Shown: positions 7,075 through 14,666 of the stretch, piece after piece | Numbering within the stretch: position 1 is the stretch's first letter | Layout of the letters: the number at the start of each line of letters is the position of its first letter | Position numbers and translations under genes: made by a program | Source: CF-39 sp036518215 | GTDB taxonomy: Bacteria; Chloroflexota; Limnocylindria; P2-11E | Reading direction: 5' to 3' | Assembly (NCBI GenBank): GCA_036518215.1 | Contig: DATDNP010000149.1 | Location: 1-37,306 of the forward strand | Length of the DNA stretch: 37,306 bases | Notes under the pieces: generated by a model | The model's input: only the letters and a program-made list of their open reading frames with translations | Database searches by the model: none | Told to the model about the DNA's origin: nothing

Positions 7075-7662
7075 TCAGGCGACCTCGGTCGTGAGCAGCT
7101 TGCGAAGACGACCCAGCGCGCGGAACTGAAGCGCGCGGATCGCGCCCTCGTTCTTGCCGAGGATCTTCGCGACCTGGCGGCTCGACATGTTCTCGACGAA
7201 CCGCAGCACGAGCACTTCCTGCTGCTCCGGCGTCAGGTGCTTCACCGCGCCGCGGAGCGCGTCGACCTGCTCGCCGCGCACCGCGCGGTCATGTGCGGTC
7301 GGGCCATCCTCGGCGAGGCCGTACGCGTCGTCGAGATCGACCGTCGGGCGCTCGCGCCGACGCCGGTCCGTGACCGCGTTGCGGGCGATCGTGTACAGCC
7401 AGGCGAGGAACGACTTGCCCTGCCAGCGGTACCGGTGGATGTTCGCGAACGCGCGCGTGAAGACCTCAGAGGTCAGGTCCTCGGCGTCCGAGGGCTCGCG
7501 TACGCGGTAGAGGACGTAGCGGTACACCGCGTCGCAATGCATGTCGTACAGCTCGGCGAATGCGGAGCGATCGCCGCTCCGGGCGCGCTCGATGACGTCC
7601 GGCACCGGTGCCATCGCCTCGAGCTGCGGAAGTGCTTCGACCTGAACGTTGACGACTGTCAC
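7075..7662 (-). CDS. ECF-type sigma-70 factor
   Basis: A 195-aa sigma factor with region 2 (residues ~25-95; DAEDLTSEVFTRAF, then FLAWLYTIARNAVTD) and region 4 (~138-190; LTPEQQEVLVLRFVENMSSRQVAKILGKNEGAIRALQFRALGRLRKLL). Region 3 is absent, as expected for extracytoplasmic-function sigmas. GTG at 7662 is favoured by AAAGGGAG about 10 nt upstream. No anti-sigma gene is adjacent. Instead it sits between two genes for exported S41 peptidase homologues transcribed in the same direction, which hints at an envelope-linked signal. A sigma-70-like promoter lies at 7702-7730. Confidence 0.93.
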   Translation of the reverse strand: MTVVNVQVEALPQLEAMAPVPDVIERARSGDRSAFAELYDMHCDAVYRYVLYRVREPSDAEDLTSEVFTRAFANIHRYRWQGKSFLAWLYTIARNAVTDRRRRERPTVDLDDAYGLAEDGPTAHDRAVRGEQVDALRGAVKHLTPEQQEVLVLRFVENMSSRQVAKILGKNEGAIRALQFRALGRLRKLLTTEVA

Positions 7663-7701
7663 GACGTGAGTGCTCCCTTTCCCGACCTCGTGGTGAGACG
7701 G

Positions 7702-7730
7702 ACCATACGCACCACGTTTGGCCGCGCCAA
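7702..7730 (-). promoter_or_regulatory. Putative sigma-70-like promoter of the ECF sigma gene
   Basis: On the minus strand TTGGCG (7725-7730) and TATGGT (7702-7707) are separated by 17 nt; each matches 4 of 6 consensus bases. The predicted start leaves a leader of about 30 nt that contains the ribosome-binding site. The -35 is part of the small palindrome TTGGCGCGGCCAA. Confidence 0.45.
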
Positions 7731-7906
7731 CCCTTTTGCGGTACCAAAACCGTCACATGTAGAGCGACATCGAGCGCGATGCGTACGACCACACCAGTGG
7801 TCCTAGTACGGATGGTGCGAAGGAAGAGCGAGCGAGCGTGCCGTCGTCTGAGATGACGAGCGCACAGTGGATGTCGCGAAGTGAGCGCGCGAGGCGAGCG
7901 CGATGG

Positions 7907-9010
7907 TTACTTGGTGACGGCCTCGATCGCCTTCGCGACGGCGTCGCTGTCGCTCGCGGTCACGTCCGGATCGATGCCGTGGTTGTTGTACGGCGTTCCG
8001 GTGTTCGCGCCCGAGAACTCCTGCACGGTGACCGAGATGAGGCTGCCGTCGGGCATCGAGGTCGGTGAGGTCGCCCCGAGGCACCCGACGCTCCGGCTGC
8101 CGACGATGGTCGCCCGCTTGTTCTCCTTGAGCCACGCCGCGAACACCTCGGGCGCCGAGCCGCCGGTGCCGTTCAGGATGACCGCGATCGGGAGCTGGTA
8201 CTCCGCGGGGAGGCGCAGGTCCTTGTTCGCGCTCTGGGTGTCGGGCTTGCCGGTGCGGAACTGCACCTTCAGCGTCGGCTCCCCGTTGAGGAACCACGAC
8301 GCCATGAGGTCCGCGCCGTTACCGCCGTTGTTGCCGCGCAGGTCGAAGACCCACGCCTTCGCGCCCGCGGCGACGCCCTTGTCGAGGATCTTCTTCACCT
8401 CATCGGTGATGCGGTACGTGCCCGAGATGAGGAACGACTTCCAGGTGATGTAGACGACTCCCTTGTCGAGGAGCTTCGCCTGCAGCCCGGTCTGGTCGGG
8501 TCCGCCGAGGCTCGTGCCGCCCGCGGGGATCTGCGGTGGCGTGCCGCCCGTCGACTCGGATCGCGACCGGTGCACGCTCCCGGACTTGTCGACGTAGTAC
8601 GTGTGGCAGTCGGGCGACGCGCTCATCATGCCCTCGATCGCGACGTCCGCGATGCGATCGGGGCTGATCTGCGGGTTGCGGCGCGCGAAGTCGGACACGG
8701 CATCCGCGAATTTCTGGAAGTCCGGGAACACGGTGTCGACGGTGTCCTGGAGCTCGAGCGTCGCGAAGTCGGTCTTCCCGCCGGTCTTCTGTGCCTCGGC
8801 CTTGAGCGCCGCGATCGCGCCCTCGAGGATCTGCTTGCTCGAGGCGCGGTGGACGTCCTGGTCGGACATCGCGGCGTAGGCGGTGTTGAGCTTCGTCTTC
8901 TTGATGTCCACCGTCGCGGTCGGGGACGGGGAACCGGTCGCGGGCGTCGGCGTGCCGGCGCACCCGACGACGAGCGCGATCGCGGCGATGAGGGAAGCGA
9001 GACGGATCAC
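7907..9010 (-). CDS. S41 peptidase homologue without PDZ domain, lipoprotein
   Basis: 367 aa with a textbook lipobox (LVVGC, Cys17) and a Thr/Pro/Ser tether. It is a paralogue of the S41 homologue at 5684-7018: both have a CHTYY motif after the helical N-terminus, a WVFDLRGNNGG/VILDLRDDPGG strand, and the same C-terminal layout (SMPDGSLISVT / DLPDGGLLLVT). This copy lacks the PDZ domain. The nucleophile equivalent is Ser285 (GTGGSAPE). The position 25 residues later, Lys in CtpA/Prc, is again Cys (Cys310, SVGCLG). Start GTG 9010 has TATCCT 6 nt upstream (leaderless type). Probably an anchored envelope protease-fold protein of unknown target. Confidence 0.85.
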   Translation of the reverse strand: MIRLASLIAAIALVVGCAGTPTPATGSPSPTATVDIKKTKLNTAYAAMSDQDVHRASSKQILEGAIAALKAEAQKTGGKTDFATLELQDTVDTVFPDFQKFADAVSDFARRNPQISPDRIADVAIEGMMSASPDCHTYYVDKSGSVHRSRSESTGGTPPQIPAGGTSLGGPDQTGLQAKLLDKGVVYITWKSFLISGTYRITDEVKKILDKGVAAGAKAWVFDLRGNNGGNGADLMASWFLNGEPTLKVQFRTGKPDTQSANKDLRLPAEYQLPIAVILNGTGGSAPEVFAAWLKENKRATIVGSRSVGCLGATSPTSMPDGSLISVTVQEFSGANTGTPYNNHGIDPDVTASDSDAVAKAIEAVTK

Positions 9011-9016
9011 GAGGAC

Positions 9017-9022
9017 AGGATA
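9017..9022 (-). promoter_or_regulatory. Leaderless-type -10 box of the second S41 gene
   Basis: TATCCT on the minus strand is followed by GTCCTC (6 nt) and the GTG at 9010. No Shine-Dalgarno is visible. Confidence 0.5.
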
Positions 9023-9029
9023 ACGGCGC

Positions 9030-10247
9030 TCAGTCGGCTGCCGTGGTCACCTTCGCGTGCAGCTTCGACGCGTGCTCGGCCTGCCATTCAGCCGGAGACG
9101 CGCAGAAGCCCTCGTAGTCGATGTACTCGGTGATCGTCGGATGCGTCCCGCAGACCGGGCACGCCGGATCGCGGCGCAGCTTGACCTCACGGAACGACGC
9201 GTCGAGCGCGTCGAACAGGAGGTAGCGGCCGACGAGCGGCTCGCCGATCCCGAGGAGGAGCTTGAGCGCCTCGTTCGCCTGGATCGTGCCGATGACGCCG
9301 GGGAGCACGCCGAGCACGCCAGCCTCGGCGCACGACGGCGCCATCTCCGGCGGCGGTGGGGCGGGGAAGAGGCAGCGGTAGCAGGGGCCCGCGTGCGGCT
9401 TGAACACCGTGACCTGGCCCTCGAAGCGATAGATGCTCCCGTGCACGACGGGCTTGCCGTGCTTGATCGACGCATCGTTGAGGAGGTAGCGGGTCGGGAA
9501 GTTGTCGGCGCCGTCGATGATGACGTCGTAGTCGCGGATGATCCGGTCGACGTTCTCGCTCGTCATGCGCTCGCGGTAGCCGACGATCGTGACGTCGGGG
9601 TTGAGCGCCTCGAGCGTGCGTTTCGCGGACTCGACCTTCGGCTCGCCGATGCGCTCGGTCGAGTGGAGGATCTGCCGCTGCAGGTTCGTCGCGTCGACGA
9701 CGTCGGAATCGACGATGCCGAGCGTGCCGACACCCGCGGCGGCGAGATAGTAGGCCGCCGGCGAGCCGAGCCCGCCCGCGCCGATGAGGAGGACCTTGCT
9801 TGCGAGGAGCTTGTGCTGGCCGGCCTCGCCGACCTCGGGGATGAGGAGGTGGCGGCTGTACCGCTGCGCCTGCTCGGGGGTGAACGACTCCGGCGTGACC
9901 CAGTCGAACCCCGAGTCCTTCCAGCGGTTGAAGCCGCCGGACATGGAGATGACGTCGGTGTAGCCGAGCTTCGTGAGCGTGTCGGCGGCCATCGCCGACC
10001 GCACGCCGCCGGCGCAGTAGAGGACCGTCGTCTTCGTCTTATCGGGGATGCGGTCCTCGGCCCACTGCTCGAGGAAGCTCTTCGGGACGTGGACGGCGCC
10101 TGGGATGTGCCCCGCGCTCCACTCGTCCTTCTCGCGCACGTCCGCGAGCTGGACGTCCTCGGCACGCAGCAGATCGGCGACCTGCTGTGGGGTCGCTTCC
10201 TTGATGCGCTTCTTCAGCTCGGAGAAGTAGTCGCGATATGTGGGCAT
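9030..10247 (-). CDS. moeB: Rhodanese-MoeB/ThiF adenylyltransferase fusion
   Basis: A 405-aa cytoplasmic two-domain protein. Residues ~15-115 are a rhodanese domain with the active-site Cys78 in LYCAGGVRS. Residues ~125-375 are an E1-like adenylyltransferase with the nucleotide loop GAGGLGS (157-162), the R-R/N-Q segment NLQRQILH, DGADNFPTRY, and two zinc-binding Cys pairs (Cys289/Cys292 and Cys363/Cys366). The family activates the C-terminal Gly-Gly of a ubiquitin-like sulfur carrier (MoaD or ThiS type) as the acyl-adenylate; the rhodanese part can supply sulfur. The rhodanese is N-terminal, the reverse of MoeZ/MOCS3-type proteins. No carrier gene is next to it. ATG is supported by AAGGGAG 7 nt upstream. 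Confidence 0.92.
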   Translation of the reverse strand: MPTYRDYFSELKKRIKEATPQQVADLLRAEDVQLADVREKDEWSAGHIPGAVHVPKSFLEQWAEDRIPDKTKTTVLYCAGGVRSAMAADTLTKLGYTDVISMSGGFNRWKDSGFDWVTPESFTPEQAQRYSRHLLIPEVGEAGQHKLLASKVLLIGAGGLGSPAAYYLAAAGVGTLGIVDSDVVDATNLQRQILHSTERIGEPKVESAKRTLEALNPDVTIVGYRERMTSENVDRIIRDYDVIIDGADNFPTRYLLNDASIKHGKPVVHGSIYRFEGQVTVFKPHAGPCYRCLFPAPPPPEMAPSCAEAGVLGVLPGVIGTIQANEALKLLLGIGEPLVGRYLLFDALDASFREVKLRRDPACPVCGTHPTITEYIDYEGFCASPAEWQAEHASKLHAKVTTAAD

Positions 10248-10266
10248 CGAACGCTCCCTTATCGGT

Positions 10267-10299
10267 GAATTCTAAACCGAGCACGACACTCGGAAATTC
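10267..10299 (-). promoter_or_regulatory. moeB promoter with overlapping inverted repeat
   Basis: On the minus strand a -10-like TAGAAT (10269-10274) lies ~22 nt before the moeB ATG, leaving room for the ribosome-binding site. It is embedded in an interrupted inverted repeat: GAATT...CCGAG / CTCGG.AATTC across 10267-10299. A repressor could bind here, but nothing identifies one. Confidence 0.35.
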
Positions 10300-10332
10300 C
10301 GGTGTGTGCGTTCTGCCGCATCGGCGAGGCGG

Positions 10333-10338
10333 TATGGT
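10333..10338 (+). promoter_or_regulatory. Leaderless-type -10 box of the five-gene run
   Basis: TATGGT is followed after 7 nt (CGAAGCG) by GTG at 10346. The alternative ATG at 10334 would lie inside this box. Confidence 0.4.
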
Positions 10339-10345
10339 CGAAGCG

Positions 10346-10834
10346 GTGCCGGACGACGTCTACTTCGAGATCCTTCAGTTCCTCTACCACCTGAGCCTCG
10401 CCGTGCTCGTCGGTGGCGCGCTCGTGCTCGGCGTCGCCGCGGCGCCCGCGATCTTCAAAACGGTGCGCTCGCGCGGCGAGGCGGGCGCGATCTTCGGAGC
10501 GATCCTCGCGGGCTGGGACGGCCTCGCGATCCTCTCGGTCGTGCTCGTGATCATCACGAGCATCCTCAAAGCGGGCGCGTTCGAGGTGACCGGCACGCCC
10601 GAGGCACGTCTGGTCGCGCGCTGGGCGGCGCTCGCCGTCATGAGCGCGGCGGTCCTCTTCTCGAGCGGATGGGCGAATCCGGTCGCCCGCTCGATCCGCG
10701 CGCAGACGCGCGACTGGGACGACACCCCGGTGAATACGCCCGCGCGCCGCGAGTTCGACCGCATGCACCGCTCGTCGACGCGCGCGATGCAGGTGGCGAT
10801 CCTCGCGGGGCTCGTCGCCATGTTCCTCTCCTGA
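10346..10834 (+). CDS. DUF4149-like integral membrane protein
   Basis: About 162 aa with four hydrophobic helices: residues ~10-32 (LSLAVLVGGALVLGVAAAPAIF), ~50-70, ~90-105 and the C-terminal ~145-160. The layout 'VGGALVLGVAAAPAIF ... RGEAGAIFGAIL ... FDRMHRSSTRAMQ' resembles the DUF4149/TMEM205 type of small membrane protein; function unknown. The start is uncertain: ATG 10334 (four residues longer) or GTG 10346. I prefer GTG because it stands 7 nt after a -10-like TATGGT. It heads a run of five genes with overlapping or near-touching ends; its TGA shares a base with the next ATG. Confidence 0.7.
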   Translation: MPDDVYFEILQFLYHLSLAVLVGGALVLGVAAAPAIFKTVRSRGEAGAIFGAILAGWDGLAILSVVLVIITSILKAGAFEVTGTPEARLVARWAALAVMSAAVLFSSGWANPVARSIRAQTRDWDDTPVNTPARREFDRMHRSSTRAMQVAILAGLVAMFLS

Positions 10835-11658
10835 TGGCGACGAAGACCGCGTCGCTCGCCGACGCGCTCGAGGCGCATCGCGCGAAGATCGAGAAGACGC
10901 ATCGCGTGCGCAACGCGACGCAGCTCGTCGCGATGGTCGATGCGCTCGGCTTCTGCTTCGCGTTCACCGGCGAGTCGCGCTATCCCGTCCCCGCGTGCTT
11001 CGACCATCTCTCGACGAACGACGACGGCAAGAAGTGGGAATGGATGTGGCCCTGGAAGGACGAGCTCGCGGAGCAGAAGAAGCTCTACTACGGGCGGCTG
11101 CTCGTGAAGAAGCCGACGTTCGTCTCGATGAAGATGCTGCCGACGTTCTACGCGACGTTCGGTCGCGCCGGCGAGGCAGACGACCATCTCGATGACGTTC
11201 GCGCCGGCCGGCTCACCGATCTCGCGCGGCGCGTCATCGAATACCTCGCGACACATGGCGAGACGCAGAAGAAGCGGATGCGCGCCGACCTCGGCATCGA
11301 ATCGAAGGAAGGGCGCAGCGATTACGAGAAGGCGCTCGAGGAGCTCCAGCGGCTCATGTACGTCGCGCGCGTGAAGGCCGTCGGTGAGCGCAGCGACGAC
11401 TACAACTACACGTACGACCTGTTCGTGCGACGCTATCCCGAGATCGTGAAGGCGGCGGAACGGGTGTCCTCGAACGAAGCCACGGCCGCGCTCCTGCGGC
11501 GCCTCATCGAGCTCGCCGGTGGGGTCACGCCGAAGCAGGTCGCCCGGCTCTTCGACTGGGATGAGGAACGCGCCTCGCGCGCGATCGCGCGGGTCGAGGA
11601 GAAGCGCGCGCTCGTCCGCGCCGACGGGATGCTCGTCCTGCCGGAGATCCTGAAGTGA
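10834..11658 (+). CDS. AlkZ-related winged-helix protein
   Basis: 274 aa, predicted cytoplasmic. It lacks transmembrane segments and resembles AlkZ/YcaQ-related proteins that share winged-helix repeats with the interstrand-crosslink glycosylases: NATQLVAMVDALGFCFAF near the start, then a Trp-rich WEWMWPWKDEL region, FVSMKMLPTFYATFGR, and winged helices at ~125-165 (TQKKRMRADLG) and ~215-270 (TPKQVARLFDWDEERASRAI). The catalytic QxQ motif of true AlkZ enzymes is not evident, so glycosylase activity should not be assumed. ATG overlaps the previous TGA (TGATG), so translation is probably coupled. Confidence 0.75.
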   Translation: MATKTASLADALEAHRAKIEKTHRVRNATQLVAMVDALGFCFAFTGESRYPVPACFDHLSTNDDGKKWEWMWPWKDELAEQKKLYYGRLLVKKPTFVSMKMLPTFYATFGRAGEADDHLDDVRAGRLTDLARRVIEYLATHGETQKKRMRADLGIESKEGRSDYEKALEELQRLMYVARVKAVGERSDDYNYTYDLFVRRYPEIVKAAERVSSNEATAALLRRLIELAGGVTPKQVARLFDWDEERASRAIARVEEKRALVRADGMLVLPEILK

Positions 11659-11903
11659 GCGAGACGGTGAGCACGCGACGACCGCTCCGGTGGGAGCCGC
11701 TCGCGCGCGCCGACGGCGTGCACATCGAGCAGGCGCGTGCGCGGAACAACTCCTGGTACATCATCGTGCCGCAGGGCAACGGCGCATGGCAGCTCCGCTA
11801 TGCGAGCCAATCGGGGAACTTCGAGATCCTCACGACGCGCGGCGTCGACGACGCGAAGCGCGCGGCGGAGAACCACGCCGACCGGTACGATACGCGGGTC
11901 TGA
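11655..11903 (+). CDS. Small conserved-looking hypothetical protein
   Basis: 82 aa, soluble. It starts with GTG 11655, overlapping the previous stop by 4 nt (GTGA). The middle reads HIEQARARNNSWYIIVPQGNGAWQLRYASQSGNFEIL, a likely four-stranded beta sheet, followed by a C-terminal helix (DDAKRAAENHADRY). I do not recognise the family. Its fixed place in a coupled operon and its codon use like its neighbours argue that it is real. Confidence 0.65.
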   Translation: MSETVSTRRPLRWEPLARADGVHIEQARARNNSWYIIVPQGNGAWQLRYASQSGNFEILTTRGVDDAKRAAENHADRYDTRV

Positions 11904-11906
11904 TCC

Positions 11907-14666
11907 GTGGACATTCACCAGCTTCGATCGTGGATCTTCGAGCTGTACGAGCCCCTCGAGAACGAGCGGCAGTACATCGTCTTCGACGCCGTTCGCGGCA
12001 ATCTCCTCATCGACGTTCCGCAGTTCGGAGCTCGTCCCCAGAGGCTCATCGAGGGCACCGGGAAGGCTTCGCTCCTCGTTGCGACGAACCCCGCTCGCGC
12101 GAAGGAAGCCGCGCGGTATCGCGAGGCGCTCGGGGTCCGTGTCGCTGCGCACGCCGATGACGCGTCCGCCATCCCGGGCGGCGCGGACGTCATCCTCTCC
12201 GACGACGAGCTCGTCCGACCCGATGCGCGCGCGATCCGCGTGAAGTCCGCCGGCGAGGGCGCGACCGTCGTCCTGCTGCGGAAGCCCGGCGGCGTCCTCG
12301 TGTGCGGCGACCTCGACCTCGCGTCGGACGCCGCGCGGCAACTCGAGGCGATCGACTTCTCCGCCGTCCTCTCCGCGCGCCGTCCGCCGATGTGGGACGC
12401 GGGAAGAGACGTGCTGCTCCAGCTCCAGCGCGATCTCCCGAAGCCGCGCAAGGCGTTCTCGATCCTCCTGCCGCCGCCGTGGGACGGAAGCTACAAGGGG
12501 CGGCTCGAGGATCAGATGACCCACAACGACAAGATCGTCCCGAAGGAGTCGACGTCGGCTCCGGAGGCCGCGATGGGACCGGCGACGCTCGTGGTCGCAC
12601 GCGAGGCGCGCGACCTCGTCGAGCGCCCGAAGCGCCCCGCGCCCGCGACCGCCGCGTCCGCGAGCGCCGGCGCGACGACGCCGCCCACACCACCAAAGGA
12701 GACGAAGCGGCCACGGCCGTTCGCCGAGGACTGGAACGCGCCGGGTACCGAGCGACCCGCGACGACGATCGCGAACGCGCCGGCGAACATCACGCGCGTC
12801 GAGGGATCGTTCCGCCCACGGCCGCTCGGCGAGCACTTCCAGCGACTCGCGATCGAGGACGTCGTCGGCGCGCCGTACGTCGACTGGCAGTGGGGCGGCA
12901 TCGATCTGTCGCGCGACGGGAGCGAGGTCGCGTTCTCGTGGAACCGGAGCGGCACGTTCGAGATCTTCGTCGCGCCGATCGAGCGCGAGACGCTCTACCA
13001 GCTCACGGATGCGAAGGAGCGGAGCGTCCATCCACGATGGTCGCCCGACGCGCGATGGATCGCGTTCATGCGCGACCGCGGCGGCGACGAACGCTTCGAC
13101 GTGTGGCTCGTCGACCGCGACGGCGAGCGCGAGCGCAACCTCACGAACGAACCGGAATTCATGCACCGTGAGATCGCGTGGTCCCCGGATGGGACGCGCA
13201 TCGCCTACGCCGCGAACGTCGGCGGCAACGGGTTCGGCATCTTCGTGGTCGACGTCGCGTCGGGCGCGAAGACGCGACTCACCGACGGCGAGCGCGACGA
13301 CCACCAGCCGCAGTGGTCGCCGAATGGCTCGCGGATCGTGTTCTGGTCGCGGCGCGAGGCCCTCCGCACGAACGCCGAGCTGTACCTCGTTCCCGCCGCG
13401 GGCGGCGCGACCGTGAAGCTCGACACGCGCGGCGGCACCGACGGCGAGTCGTGGGACGCGAGCTTCTCGCCCGACGGCACGCGGATCGCGTTCACGACGA
13501 ACACGCGCGGCCGGCAGGAGATCGCCGTCGCGACGATCGACCGCGACGCGGTCGCGAAGATCGAGCGTCTCACCGAGAACATCCACGACGAGACCGAGGC
13601 GAGATGGCGCCCGGATATGCGTGGCGTCGCGTACCTCCACAACGAGGAGTCCGAGGTGTCGGTCCGCCGCGTCTTCGCGGTGTCGCACGCATCACATGCC
13701 GTCGCCGACCGGCCGGGCGTGCACACGAGCGCGAACGTCGGGCCGGACTCGGATCTCGTCGCGTATCTCTACAGCGGCGCGCGCGATCCGTGGGACGTGT
13801 ACGTCACGCGCGAGCGCATGGTCGCGCCGAAGCGGCTCACACGGTCGCTGCCGTCGCACGTCGATCCCGCGACGCTCGTCGAGCCGACGCACCTCTACTA
13901 CCCCGGCGCCGACGGCCGGAAGATACCGGCGCTCCTTTATGTACCGCACGCCGAGGCGCTTCGCGGCGGCGCACAGCCGCCGGCGATCGTGTACATCCAC
14001 GGCGGCCCGACCGCGCAGCACCTTCGCTGGTGGGACCGGACCGCGCAGTGGTTCGCGAACTGCGGCTACGTCGTCCTCGCGCCGAACATCCGCGGGTCGA
14101 CCGGCTACGGCCGCGAATTCCAGGAGGCGAATCGCGGCGACTGGGGCGGCAAGGATCTGCAGGACATCACGAAGGGCGTCGAATGGCTCACGCGCGAGGG
14201 GATCGCCGACCGAACGCGCGTCGGCGCATACGGCGGGAGCTACGGTGGCTTCATGACCCTGATGGTGCTCACGCAGGCGCCGCAGCTGTGGGCCGCGGGC
14301 GTGTCCCTCGTGGGCGTCGTCTCGTGGAAGACCCTGTACGACACGACGCGCGGCGACCTGAAGGACTACCTCGCGCGCGAGCTGGGCGATCCGGCGAAGG
14401 TCGGCGAGCTCTACCGGGACCGGTCGCCGCTCACGCACGTGTCGAAGATCACCGCGCCGCTCCTCCTCCTGCAGGGCGCGAACGATCCGCGCGTGCCGCG
14501 CAGCGAGGCCGAGCAGATGATCGACGCCCTCCGCAAGGGCGGGAAGACGTTCGAGGAGCACATCTACGAGGGCGAGGGCCATGGCTTCCGCACGCGCGAG
14601 AACACCATCGACTCGCTGCGGCGCGCGACGGAGTGGTTCGACCGGTACCTCGTGACGCGTGCCTGA
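11907..14666 (+). CDS. S9 prolyl-oligopeptidase-type peptidase fused to a degenerate MBL-like domain
   Basis: 919 aa, no signal peptide. Residues ~1-215 look like a metallo-beta-lactamase fold (GNLLIDVP, then LLVATNPARAKEAARYREALGVRVAAH, then GVLVCGDLDLA), but the HxHxDH metal motif is missing. Residues ~225-300 are a Pro/Ala/Thr-rich linker. Residues ~310-650 carry PD40/WD40-like propeller repeats (HPRWSPDARWIAF, IAWSPDGTRIAY, PQWSPNGSRIVF, ASFSPDGTRIAF). Residues ~670-919 are the alpha/beta hydrolase domain with an intact triad: Ser778 (GGSYGG), Asp860 (ANDPRVP) and His892 (GEGHGF). Likely a cytoplasmic oligo- or acylaminoacyl-peptidase. GTG start 3 nt after the upstream stop; the next gene overlaps it by 8 nt. 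Confidence 0.9.
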   Translation: MDIHQLRSWIFELYEPLENERQYIVFDAVRGNLLIDVPQFGARPQRLIEGTGKASLLVATNPARAKEAARYREALGVRVAAHADDASAIPGGADVILSDDELVRPDARAIRVKSAGEGATVVLLRKPGGVLVCGDLDLASDAARQLEAIDFSAVLSARRPPMWDAGRDVLLQLQRDLPKPRKAFSILLPPPWDGSYKGRLEDQMTHNDKIVPKESTSAPEAAMGPATLVVAREARDLVERPKRPAPATAASASAGATTPPTPPKETKRPRPFAEDWNAPGTERPATTIANAPANITRVEGSFRPRPLGEHFQRLAIEDVVGAPYVDWQWGGIDLSRDGSEVAFSWNRSGTFEIFVAPIERETLYQLTDAKERSVHPRWSPDARWIAFMRDRGGDERFDVWLVDRDGERERNLTNEPEFMHREIAWSPDGTRIAYAANVGGNGFGIFVVDVASGAKTRLTDGERDDHQPQWSPNGSRIVFWSRREALRTNAELYLVPAAGGATVKLDTRGGTDGESWDASFSPDGTRIAFTTNTRGRQEIAVATIDRDAVAKIERLTENIHDETEARWRPDMRGVAYLHNEESEVSVRRVFAVSHASHAVADRPGVHTSANVGPDSDLVAYLYSGARDPWDVYVTRERMVAPKRLTRSLPSHVDPATLVEPTHLYYPGADGRKIPALLYVPHAEALRGGAQPPAIVYIHGGPTAQHLRWWDRTAQWFANCGYVVLAPNIRGSTGYGREFQEANRGDWGGKDLQDITKGVEWLTREGIADRTRVGAYGGSYGGFMTLMVLTQAPQLWAAGVSLVGVVSWKTLYDTTRGDLKDYLARELGDPAKVGELYRDRSPLTHVSKITAPLLLLQGANDPRVPRSEAEQMIDALRKGGKTFEEHIYEGEGHGFRTRENTIDSLRRATEWFDRYLVTRA

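Noticed and set aside
7663..7906. A small gene or RNA in the longest intergenic gap
   Set aside because: Beyond the sigma-gene promoter at 7702-7730 I see no open frame with a plausible start, no stable hairpin and no tRNA-like fold.
11433..13688. A 751-residue minus-strand open frame
   Set aside because: It lies antisense to the AlkZ-related, 82-aa and S9 genes, is extremely rich in Arg/Asp/Glu/Val, and has no recognisable domain. It is a shadow of high-GC codon use.
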